From a virus, in the IMG/VR virus record IMGVR_UViG_3300036781_000803, positions 1-21,788 of that record: a DNA stretch of 21,788 bases, one strand, 5' to 3'. The translations under genes were made by a program, and so were the position numbers. The stretch's first letter is position 1, and every line of letters starts with the position of its first letter. Below, piece by piece: positions 13,125-18,911 of this stretch. The notes under the pieces were generated by a model that ran no database searches, was not told the origin of the DNA, and saw only the letters and a program-made list of their open reading frames with translations.

Positions 13125-13324
13125 GAAGCGCTCCCGGTGGTCTTAGCGATGGCGGCGCGGCGCCTCTGGAAACGGCCCATCACGCCAGCATCGGTGCGCG
13201 CAATCGACCATCTGCATGAGTGACCGCGGGGACATAGCCACTGGCCAATAGGCTCGGTGAAGAAGACTTGTCCCCAGAGGTAGCTGTGACCATCGGCACG
13301 CGCCGGCGTGTGCTGCGCGCTCAT
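13121..13324 (-). CDS. Hypothetical protein (67 aa)
   Basis: This 67-residue basic protein contains HSYLWGQVFFTEPIGQWLCPRGHSC, with two Cys and two His that might form a small metal site, and a basic end (GRFQRRRAAIAKT). It is not recognised. Its ATG at 13324 overlaps the previous stop as ATGA and its stop overlaps the GTG of the next gene, which supports it as part of the coupled early operon despite its small size. Confidence 0.58.
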   Translation of the reverse strand: MSAQHTPARADGHSYLWGQVFFTEPIGQWLCPRGHSCRWSIARTDAGVMGRFQRRRAAIAKTTGSAS

Positions 13325-13497
13325 GCCCGCGACTCCGGAAGCTGCGCACCCATGCGGCGAGCGATTTCGAAGGTGCGCCGGGTCGCTTCCTGTTCCTTCG
13401 CCGAGGCGGAGAACAACGAGTGCTCGATCGACGTGAGAAACGGCAGGTGCCGCTTGATGCTGGCTTGAAGTAGCGGGGTTGGCATTTCGGCTTCCAT
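13321..13497 (-). CDS. First gene of the leftward operon, 58-residue hypothetical
   Basis: This short gene encodes 58 residues (MEAEMPTPLLQASIKRHLPF, ending in FEIARRMGAQLPESRA), mostly helical and mixed-charge. It is the first frame after the candidate leftward promoter and ends with an ATGA overlap onto the next gene, which supports it. No good ribosome binding site is visible before the ATG at 13497; an in-frame ATG four codons later is an alternative. No family is recognised. Confidence 0.62.
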   Translation of the reverse strand: MEAEMPTPLLQASIKRHLPFLTSIEHSLFSASAKEQEATRRTFEIARRMGAQLPESRA

Positions 13498-13513
13498 CCG
13501 GTTGATGGGGCCG

Positions 13514-13555
13514 AGTATTTATCCAATGGATATCTGTGTCAATATCTGGTGGATA
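13514..13555 (-). promoter_or_regulatory. Leftward early promoter PL with two repressor operators
   Basis: On the minus strand a consensus -35 TTGACA (13537-13542) is 17 bases from a -10 AATACT (13514-13519). Operator TATCCAATGGATA (13520-13532), a near-perfect 13-bp palindrome, fills the promoter spacer, and a second site, TATCTGGTGGATA (13543-13555), abuts the -35. Site starts are 23 bp apart. Three related sites lie between the repressor and cro. The layout predicts direct repression of the leftward operon. Confidence 0.8.
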
Positions 13556-13606
13556 CTATTCGTGCACAATTGCCCATGCGCCGCTTGTTGCGGCGAGGAG
13601 ATCGGA

Positions 13607-13876
13607 ATGTCATCACAGAGAGACGCGGACCACGCGCCGTTGTGCCTCGACTGCGCGCACCACCAGCAGGAGGCGTCAGGCGTGCCTGGACGATCCCGTC
13701 ATCTCTGCATGGCGAAGATCAGCGTCGTCACCGGCGAGAGCGTTGGTGAGCACTGTGTCTTGGAAAGGGGTGCCCGACTGGGAAGCTGTAAACCGGAAGG
13801 GCTGCTATTTCGCAGCAAGGCCGTCCGCAACATGCTCAATGGCATCGACAAGACGATCCACGAGGTCGGGCAGTAG
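13607..13876 (+). CDS. Small Cys-rich phage protein (89 aa)
   Basis: This 89-residue protein has cysteines at 13, 16, 34, 50 and 61 in a pattern seen in small phage proteins with a zinc-like core (CLDCAHH, HLCM, VTGESVGEHC, GSC, then GLLF). Function is unknown. The ATG at 13607 is strongly supported by GAGGAG six bases upstream; the frame opens earlier at 13502, but that part runs across the PL operators. It is transcribed rightward, away from PL, and its last 72 bases overlap the convergent gene at 13805-14068. Confidence 0.76.
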   Translation: MSSQRDADHAPLCLDCAHHQQEASGVPGRSRHLCMAKISVVTGESVGEHCVLERGARLGSCKPEGLLFRSKAVRNMLNGIDKTIHEVGQ

Positions 13877-14068
13877 CTCTGCCCATGTGGCACTGGACAG
13901 CGAGGCGGCATATTCAGCCACGGCGACCTGCATGACGGCGGCGATCAGTTCGGGATGCAGCTTCGCATAACCTTCCTCAAACTCCTCGTCGATCTCTCGA
14001 ACGGCGGCCCGGAGGTAGTTGCCGGTCGCTGTTTTCGAGTCTCGATGCAGTTGCCCGTCATCTGGCAT
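13805..14068 (-). CDS. Hypothetical phage protein downstream of the repressor (87 aa)
   Basis: This 87-residue, mostly helical acidic protein (AVREIDEEFEEGYAKLHPEL, LIAAVMQVAVAEYAASLSSA, LVDRLVDAIEHVADGL) resembles uncharacterised phage proteins in which LIAAxMQVAA-like sequence recurs. It lies 45 bases downstream of the repressor on the same strand and is probably expressed with it in the lysogen. It overlaps the convergent Cys-rich gene by 72 bases. No DNA-binding or protease domain is visible, so it does not supply the missing repressor C-terminal domain. Confidence 0.75.
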   Translation of the reverse strand: MPDDGQLHRDSKTATGNYLRAAVREIDEEFEEGYAKLHPELIAAVMQVAVAEYAASLSSATWAELLPDLVDRLVDAIEHVADGLAAK

Positions 14069-14113
14069 GTGAGTCCTTAGGTAATGGTGGAGAAGCTGGT
14101 GTCGTTGCTAGAA

Positions 14114-14494
14114 CTACTGGCCTGTCGTGCCTTCGGCCTTGGGCGGTTCAGCAAGCGCATTAAGCAAGCGGAGCGCCGTCGAGCGCTCCGCCGCGGGGAG
14201 CTGATTGAACAAGCTCAGCATCTGACGGCTGGTGTCGTCGGCCAGGCCTTCGAGTTCGACCGGGGTATCCAGCCATCCCACTTCGAGACCAAGCTTCTCT
14301 TCTATCTCTCGTGCCGTTGGGTCACCGAGCTCATAAGGCTTACCGCGGTCACTGCGGATGCTTCCGTTTTGAATTTGCGAGATCCGGGCGTTTGTCGCTT
14401 CCCATCCGAGCGCGAGATTCAACGCGGCGATTGTCCCGTAACGGCGAATTAGCTCCTTGAGCCGTTCGCGACGGGTTTGGAAGACGGTCTTCAT
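14114..14494 (-). CDS. cI: CI-like phage repressor, HTH only
   Basis: This 126-residue protein has a basic start (FQTRRERLKELIRRYG), a Cro/CI-type helix-turn-helix (TIAALNLALGWEATNARISQ, IQNGSI, about residues 21-46) and a YELGDPTAREIEEKLGLEVGWLDTP segment typical of phage repressor N-domains. It should hold the lysogenic state by binding the five 13-bp operators. The LexA/CI-type S24 peptidase domain is absent: the C-terminus is only a short helix (QMLSLFNQLPAAERSTALRLLNAL). Classical RecA-stimulated self-cleavage is therefore not expected. It is transcribed leftward, divergent from cro. Confidence 0.87.
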   Translation of the reverse strand: MKTVFQTRRERLKELIRRYGTIAALNLALGWEATNARISQIQNGSIRSDRGKPYELGDPTAREIEEKLGLEVGWLDTPVELEGLADDTSRQMLSLFNQLPAAERSTALRLLNALAEPPKAEGTTGQ

Positions 14495-14507
14495 GCCCCC
14501 GATTTCA

Positions 14508-14572
14508 TATCCAAGGGGTAAAAGCCAAAACTGTCCTGTGGATATTGACTTTGCTTAACCCTAGGATACGAT
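14508..14572 (+). promoter_or_regulatory. OR-like operator triplet and rightward promoter PR
   Basis: Three 13-bp sites, TATCCAAGGGGTA (14508-14520), TGTCCTGTGGATA (14532-14544) and TAACCCTAGGATA (14556-14568), start exactly 24 bp apart and share the half-site TATCC/GGATA of the PL operators. A rightward promoter fits between them: -35 TTGACT (14545-14550), 16-base spacer containing the third site, -10 TACGAT (14567-14572). The second site abuts the -35, as at PL. The first site would overlap the repressor's own leftward promoter. Predicted transcription starts at or near the cro ATG. Confidence 0.78.
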
Positions 14573-14579
14573 CGGCGCC

Positions 14580-14843
14580 ATGAACCTCCAACAGTGGCTG
14601 TCCGTCGAGCGTGGCCGCGCTAAGGCGCTTGCTGACCATTTGCACATTCCGGCTTCGATGGTCTCGAAGATGGGCAGCGGAGAAAAGCAAATCCCGGTGG
14701 ATCACTGCCCGTTCATCGAGGTGTTTACCGAAGGCGCTGTGACCTGTGAGGAACAACGACCCGACAAGGTCGAGTACTTCACGATCCTGCGGTCGCGGGC
14801 GAAGGGGATCGAGGAGCCCGTCACCCAGCCGGGAGCGCTCTGA
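14580..14843 (+). CDS. cro: Cro-like regulator (YdaS-type HTH)
   Basis: This 87-residue protein opens with a compact helix-turn-helix (GRAKALADHLHIPASMVSKM, about residues 12-31), followed by the GEKQIPVDHCPFIEVFTEGAVTCEEQRPDK segment characteristic of YdaS/Cro-type regulators that pair with CI. It should bind the operators at 14508-14568 and switch off repressor synthesis to commit to lysis. There is no ribosome binding site before the ATG, and the predicted PR start is within a base or two of it, suggesting a leaderless mRNA. It is divergent from the repressor across an 85-bp gap. Confidence 0.88.
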   Translation: MNLQQWLSVERGRAKALADHLHIPASMVSKMGSGEKQIPVDHCPFIEVFTEGAVTCEEQRPDKVEYFTILRSRAKGIEEPVTQPGAL

Positions 14844-14908
14844 CGTGGGGCTCGAGAAAGTCTTCTCAGAATGGCGCGCCGGCAAGCGCTTCGTGGTTGG
14901 TGACGACC

Positions 14909-15121
14909 CTACGCCGCAGCGATCGCCGCGCGGTGCAAGTCGGTCAACAGCGCCTCCGTCGTCGTGGCGCCTTCTCGTTCCGCACTCTTCGCGAGGCTCG
15001 CCAGCGTGGCTGCGAACCCTGCGCGTCGCTCCGGCGGCAATTCGTGCACGACTGCAAAGACTAGCGCGCCGAGGCCGTCGATGACCGCATTCATCGTTTC
15101 CGTGTCGTTGTTGAATTTCAT
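14909..15121 (-). CDS. Antisense-oriented hypothetical phage protein (70 aa)
   Basis: This 70-residue helical protein (NDTETMNAVIDGLGALVFAV, VHELPPERRAGFAATLASLA, EALLTDLHRAAIAAA) resembles uncharacterised proteins of Burkholderiales phages. GGAAGGGG about 6 bases before the ATG at 15121 is a strong ribosome binding site. It lies on the minus strand inside the rightward region between cro and the CII-position gene, so rightward transcripts would be antisense to it. Expression in the lysogen is therefore plausible. It is soluble, with no recognised domain. Confidence 0.76.
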   Translation of the reverse strand: MKFNNDTETMNAVIDGLGALVFAVVHELPPERRAGFAATLASLAKSAEREGATTTEALLTDLHRAAIAAA

Positions 15122-15243
15122 GGGTGCCCCTTCCGTTGGTGGTGTTGCAAGCGCACGCCGCGGCGGCGGGGGCCTTCCGTGTGTGCGACTGCGTGCTGTG
15201 TTTCGTCATGGCGCCCAGTCTCGTTTTTTTGTCTTTTCGAGTC

Positions 15244-15282
15244 TTTACGAACGCAGACGAACGTTTCGTCGACGTTCGTAAA
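15244..15282 (+). promoter_or_regulatory. 39-bp dyad/hairpin just before the CII-position gene
   Basis: An outer 10-bp perfect stem (TTTACGAACG with CGTTCGTAAA) encloses a 2-base mismatch pair (CA/GA) and an inner 6-bp stem (GACGAA with TTCGTC) around a 3-base loop. It ends directly against the GGGGGAG ribosome binding site of the gene starting at 15294. It could be a DNA operator built from ACGAACG boxes or an RNA hairpin that gates translation. Confidence 0.72.
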
Positions 15283-15293
15283 CGGGGGAGAAA

Positions 15294-15665
15294 ATGGAAT
15301 CACTCAGTGAAGCCTTGGTCGAGTGCGTCAGAGCGTGCGGGGGGAGCAAGCAGGTAGGTCCGCTCCTCTGGCCGGAGAAGACGCCCGACGCCGCGCAGCG
15401 CCTCTTGCTGGACTGCCTCAACGACGATCGCCCGGCGAAGCTTTCGCCCGAGCAGCTTCTGTTTGTCCTGCGCCTGGCGCGCCAGCGTGGCCACCACGGT
15501 GGCATCAACTACATCGCCGGCGATCTGGGCTACGGGACGCCCGTGCCGATCGAGCCGCGCGACGAGATCGCCGACCTGCAGCGTCAGTACATCGAGGCGG
15601 CGCGATCAATGGCGCGCATGGCCGAGAAGATCGACCGGCTGAACACCGGGGCGCCGCACGCCTGA
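15294..15665 (+). CDS. Phage protein in the CII position (123 aa)
   Basis: This 123-residue protein starts with a helix-turn-helix-like segment (SLSEALVECVRACGGSKQVG, LLWPEKTPDAAQRLLLDCLN, about residues 3-43) similar to proteins in the CII position of Burkholderiales lambda-like phages, followed by a helical DDRPAKLSPEQLLFVLRLAR region and a C-terminal helix (ELQRQ-like, IADLQRQYIEAARSMARMAEK) that may oligomerise. A DNA-binding regulatory role is likely but not proven. The ribosome binding site GGGGGAG follows a 39-bp dyad. Its stop shares a base with the next gene's ATG (TGATG). Confidence 0.75.
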   Translation: MESLSEALVECVRACGGSKQVGPLLWPEKTPDAAQRLLLDCLNDDRPAKLSPEQLLFVLRLARQRGHHGGINYIAGDLGYGTPVPIEPRDEIADLQRQYIEAARSMARMAEKIDRLNTGAPHA

Positions 15666-16672
15666 TGGACAACCTCAACGCGGTCCTCCATCAGATGGAG
15701 GCCTTCGGCATCGAGCTGCGCGACGCGGACAAGGACCGCATCGCGTCGTTGCCTGGCAGCGCCCATGAGGGCAAGCGCAAGACGTGTGGGAAGAAAGGCA
15801 AGGACTGGTTCAAGTTCTACGTCTTCCGTCCCGACATGGGCGGCGTGTTCCTCACCGGATCGTTCGGCACCTACCGGCATGGCGGCTCATGGGCGAAGGT
15901 CGAGCAGGATTGGGCGCCGCTGTCGGCCGCCGAGCGTGAGCGCCAGGCGCGCGAGCGAGAGGCAGCAGCTGCTCGGGCGGCAGCAGCACGCGAGGAATCC
16001 AAGCGCATCGCGGCGATGCGCGCCGGCGAGCTGTGGCACTACGCCGCGCGCGAGGGGCATTCGCCGTACCTGGTGCGCAAGGGCCTGCAGGGTGAAGCCT
16101 GCCGCTATCTCCCCGACGGCACGCTCGTGATCCTGATGCTTCGCTATGACCTGCCGCGCGAAGAAGCCATCCAGGCCGCGCAGCGCATCATGCCGAACGG
16201 CGAGAAGAAGTATTCCTACGGGTTCTCGAAGCCCGGTTGCGCGCTTCGACTCGGCGGCGTGGATGAGTCGACGCAGTTGGTAGCGGTCGTCGAGGGCTAT
16301 GCGACCGGCCTTACAGTGCGCACCGCGCTCGATCGCCAGATCCCCGTCTACGTCGCATTCGACGCCGGCAACCTGTACCACGTCGTGCCGATCCTGCGCG
16401 AGCTGCACCCCGGCGTGCGGATGCTCATCTGCGCGGACGACGATTGGCGCACGCGCGACCCGCAAACGGGCGAGTTGAACAACCCCGGCCGGACCGCGGC
16501 GAAGGCGATCGCCAAACAGGTGCCGGGCGTGGACATCGTGTACCCGGTCTTCGATCGCACGCGGCAGGACGCCGACACGGACTTTGACGATCTGCGCATC
16601 CGCCAAGGCATCGAGGTCGCCCAGCGGCAGCTGCAGGGCGCCGTGCGGATGATGGAGCGCGTGCATGGCTGA
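15665..16672 (+). CDS. Toprim-domain DNA primase
   Basis: This 335-residue protein synthesises primers for phage replication. The N-terminus (about 30-75) has C41 and a KDWFKFYVFRPD segment, perhaps a degenerate zinc-binding region, then a long Arg/Ala/Glu helix (about 87-122). A Toprim fold spans about 200-300 with the metal-binding pattern: VVEGYATGLTVRTAL (E210) and MLICADDDW (D258-D260), followed by NPGRTAAKAIA. This is the P4-alpha/Toprim arrangement with primase and helicase as separate, adjacent genes. The ATG at 15665 shares a base with the previous stop; its end overlaps the helicase start by 8 bases. Confidence 0.9.
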   Translation: MDNLNAVLHQMEAFGIELRDADKDRIASLPGSAHEGKRKTCGKKGKDWFKFYVFRPDMGGVFLTGSFGTYRHGGSWAKVEQDWAPLSAAERERQAREREAAAARAAAAREESKRIAAMRAGELWHYAAREGHSPYLVRKGLQGEACRYLPDGTLVILMLRYDLPREEAIQAAQRIMPNGEKKYSYGFSKPGCALRLGGVDESTQLVAVVEGYATGLTVRTALDRQIPVYVAFDAGNLYHVVPILRELHPGVRMLICADDDWRTRDPQTGELNNPGRTAAKAIAKQVPGVDIVYPVFDRTRQDADTDFDDLRIRQGIEVAQRQLQGAVRMMERVHG

Positions 16673-18221
16673 CGACGGCAAGAGCACCAGCCCGCCCGCC
16701 GCCGCGAACGTCGTGCAGGCTGAATTTGGCGGAAAGGCGCGCAAGGGGCGAAAGAAAAAGGGCGACGCTGCTGCTGCACCCCCATCCTCAGGATCGAGCG
16801 CAAATGCGCCGAACTCGGGGATAGGGGAGGGCACGGCCGCGAAGCCATCGCTGCCCGTGAAGCCCGACAAGAAAAAGCCCGAGCGCGTGATCGACTGGGG
16901 CAAGTTCAACTACCTGATCGAGCGGTTCGCCTTGATCTATGGCACCGACACCGTGTGGGACGGCGGCGCGCGGCTGATCATGAAGATCGGCAACATGGCG
17001 CATGCGCACGGCAGCGACATGGTGCGCATGTGGAAGACCAACGAAAAGCGGCGCACGGTGATGCTGACCGATGTTGTCTTCGACCCGACGGAGACGTGCG
17101 GCGACCATTGCGTGAACCTGTTCGGCGGCATGGCGATGGAGCCCATGGATGGCGACGTGGCGCCGATGCTGGATCTCGTTCGCTACCTCGTCAGCCGAAC
17201 GTCCGAGGACGAGGTCGAGCGGGACGAGATCATGCATTGGCTGCTGTGCTGGATCGCCTACCCGCTGCAGAACTTGGGCACCAAGCTGCGCACGGCAGTG
17301 ATCATGCATGGCGACGAGGGCGCGGGTAAGAACTTCCTGTTCGACCTGGTCGTCGACATCTACGGGCAGTACGGCGTGCTGGTCGGCCAGGACGAGCTCG
17401 AGGACAAGTTCAACGACTGGCGCTCGGGCAAGATGATGGTGATCGGCGATGAGGTGTCGAGCCGGGCCGAGCTTGTGCATAACAAGAATCGGTTGAAGGC
17501 GCTCATCACCAGCCCTTCGGTGCAGATCAATCCTAAGAACCTGCCTCGACGCACCGAGTCGAACAACATCAACATCGTCTTTCTGTCGAATGAGCTGCAA
17601 CCGCTCGCGCTCGACAACTCCGATCGGCGCTATCTCGTGGTCTACACGCCGCGTGCCAAGGAGTTCGACTACTACGTCAAGCTGAAGAAGTGGCGCGCGG
17701 ACCATGGCGCCGAACGCTTCTACAACTTCCTGCTGCACTACGAATGCACGGGCTTCGATCCCTTCGCGCCCGCGCCCTTCACCCAGGCGAAGGCGGACCT
17801 GATCGACATCAACCGCAAGAGCCCTGAGCGCTTCTGGGTGGAGTGGCAGCAGGGGCTGCTCGATCTGCCCTACCAGTCGTGCTCGGTCGACCAGGCGTAT
17901 CAGGCCTATATCAAGTACGCGCAGCGCATCGGCGACCGCTTCCCCCTGCAGAGCAACGTCTTCACGCGGATGGTGGGGCGATTCAGCGAAGGGCAGGGCT
18001 ACCCCGTCCGGGTCAAGACGATGCAGATCACGCAGGTGACCGGCGGGCGTAAGGCGTACCGAATGCTGCTGGTCTGTGATCCGCCCCCTGGCATCAAGGA
18101 AGGCGAGTGGGCGACGGAGAGCGTGCGGGCCTTCGGTGAGCAGCTGCGCAAGTACATCGGCGGCGGGTGGAATCCCCGCTCCCCCAGTGAGGCCGAACAG
18201 GCTGAGAGGGGCAACGAATGA
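16665..18221 (+). CDS. Replicative helicase, D5/DUF5906 superfamily 3-like
   Basis: This 518-residue ATPase should unwind DNA at the phage origin. After a Lys/Ala/Pro-rich disordered N-terminus (1-75), it has Walker A HGDEGAGKN (215-223), Walker B MMVIGDEV (257-264) and a downstream conserved block (NPKNLPRR, NIVFLSNELQPLALDNSDRR, 289-322) typical of DUF5906 primase-helicase C-terminal parts. The last residue of Walker A is Asn where Thr/Ser is usual, as in several members. It overlaps the Toprim primase by 8 bases and together they form the replication pair. A repeat-rich block immediately follows, consistent with an origin next to its helicase. Confidence 0.92.
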   Translation: MADDGKSTSPPAAANVVQAEFGGKARKGRKKKGDAAAAPPSSGSSANAPNSGIGEGTAAKPSLPVKPDKKKPERVIDWGKFNYLIERFALIYGTDTVWDGGARLIMKIGNMAHAHGSDMVRMWKTNEKRRTVMLTDVVFDPTETCGDHCVNLFGGMAMEPMDGDVAPMLDLVRYLVSRTSEDEVERDEIMHWLLCWIAYPLQNLGTKLRTAVIMHGDEGAGKNFLFDLVVDIYGQYGVLVGQDELEDKFNDWRSGKMMVIGDEVSSRAELVHNKNRLKALITSPSVQINPKNLPRRTESNNINIVFLSNELQPLALDNSDRRYLVVYTPRAKEFDYYVKLKKWRADHGAERFYNFLLHYECTGFDPFAPAPFTQAKADLIDINRKSPERFWVEWQQGLLDLPYQSCSVDQAYQAYIKYAQRIGDRFPLQSNVFTRMVGRFSEGQGYPVRVKTMQITQVTGGRKAYRMLLVCDPPPGIKEGEWATESVRAFGEQLRKYIGGGWNPRSPSEAEQAERGNE

Positions 18222-18232
18222 CGGCCCGGCAA

Positions 18233-18428
18233 GTTGCGGTGTTGCGGTTAACCGCAACAGGCAGAGGCCCAGCCGGCGCGGGTTGTTGCGGTGTTGCGGT
18301 GTTGCCGCCCCCTCCACACATGCGCGTAGGTGCATGCGTGTGTGCGCATGCATGTGCACGTACGTGCGACCCATCGCAACACCGCAACACCGCAACACGC
18401 AAGGCGTGGCGTGGGTTGCGGTGTTGCG
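18233..18428 (+). repeat. Iteron and cruciform block, candidate replication origin
   Basis: The unit GTTGCGGT recurs directly at 18233, 18241, 18285, 18293 and 18415, with degenerate copies at 18301 and 18423, and inverted as ACCGCAAC at 18251, 18381 and 18389. It builds an 18-bp perfect palindrome, GTTGCGGTTAACCGCAAC (18241-18258), and a 21-bp perfect inverted repeat (18285-18305 with 18376-18396) around a 70-base spacer. It lies in the 258-bp gap between the helicase and the P-loop gene. Origin function is inferred from repeats and position; no DnaA box or AT-rich unwinding element was recognised. Confidence 0.62.
18331..18368. other. 38-bp alternating pyrimidine-purine tract (Z-DNA prone)
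   Basis: Every step from 18331 to 18368 alternates pyrimidine and purine, preceded by another 14-base alternating run (18315-18328). It contains an 8-bp inverted repeat (TGCATGCG with CGCATGCA, 18331-18352) and the 12-bp palindrome GCACGTACGTGC (18356-18367). It sits in the spacer of the 21-bp inverted repeat, so Z-DNA or cruciform extrusion under supercoiling is plausible. Confidence 0.7.
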
Positions 18429-18479
18429 CTCGCGCGCGTATGCGCAACAGGGATTGATCTTTAAGAAAGGAAAAGAGGA

Positions 18480-18911
18480 ATGAACAGAGAGAAGAGCAGC
18501 GAGAAGTCGGTCATCGTGTTTGGGCCACAAGGGTGCGGCAAGCATCGTCAGGCCGAAGCGATGCGTCGCTACTTCCGTCTGGACCATGTTCGCGATCTCG
18601 ATGAGCATGGGGTGCGGCCGATCACGGGCACGCTGTACCTCACCAACTTGTCGCGTCTCGAACTGCAAGGGAGGGGAGTGATCGACCAGCATGTACGGCG
18701 CGTCCACTCCTTCGACGAGGCGATGCTCCTGCTCGCCCGCCCGAGGGTCGATCTGTCGCTCCCTCGCAACGTTGCGCAGGCGCAACACCCCACCCCCCCG
18801 GCAGGTACTCCCGGCCTGAGAGCCCGTGCGGGTAATTCGACCCCCCCGCGCGCGCCAGTCGTTGGTGTGGACAAAAGTGAACGAGTTGGTGAACGGGACT
18901 CGCGGAAGTGA
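18480..18911 (+). CDS. Phage P-loop NTPase-like protein (143 aa)
   Basis: This 143-residue protein has an N-terminal P-loop fold of about 95 residues: VIVFGPQGCGKHRQAEAMRR (11-30), DHVRDLDEHG and GTLYLTNL. The P-loop reads GxxGxGKH, with His where Ser/Thr normally coordinates Mg, so nucleotide hydrolysis may be impaired. The C-terminal third is low-complexity Pro/Arg sequence translated from the C-run segment at 18793-18847. AAGGA lies 8 bases before the ATG, just after the iteron block. The stop overlaps the small terminase GTG as GTGA. Homologues in phages sit at the same place, but the role is unknown. Confidence 0.76.
   Translation: MNREKSSEKSVIVFGPQGCGKHRQAEAMRRYFRLDHVRDLDEHGVRPITGTLYLTNLSRLELQGRGVIDQHVRRVHSFDEAMLLLARPRVDLSLPRNVAQAQHPTPPAGTPGLRARAGNSTPPRAPVVGVDKSERVGERDSRK
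18793..18847. other. Candidate cos/packaging segment
   Basis: Two seven-base C runs (18793-18799 and 18841-18847) lie 48 bp apart, flanking GC-rich sequence with short inverted elements, 61 bases before the small terminase start. Phages with GC-rich cohesive ends often carry cos immediately upstream of the small terminase gene. The cut positions cannot be read from sequence and the call rests on position and composition only. Confidence 0.33.

Noticed and set aside
14845-15084. Rightward frame after cro starting with GTG (VGLEKVFSEWRAGKRF)
   Set aside because: No ribosome binding site; after about 30 residues it becomes Arg/Ser/Pro-rich shadow of the minus-strand 70-residue gene.
14505-15209. 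234-residue minus-strand frame across cro and the operators
   Set aside because: It reads through promoters and the opposite cro gene with no domain.
15118-15303. 61-residue minus-strand frame ending with an ATGA overlap on the 70-residue gene
   Set aside because: It runs across the 39-bp dyad and ribosome binding site of the opposite gene and its composition is not protein-like; the overlap may be chance.
18233-18428. CRISPR-like array
   Set aside because: The 8-bp units are tandem or inverted without unique spacers of constant length.
18218-18457. 79-residue plus-strand frame with ATGA overlap after the helicase
   Set aside because: It is a translation of the iteron and alternating tracts (Cys/Arg/Ala/His low complexity); the repeats explain the sequence better than coding.
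16788-18788. 666-residue minus-strand open frame opposite helicase and iteron block
   Set aside because: It crosses the intergenic repeats and opposes a clear helicase; composition is shadow-like with no motif.
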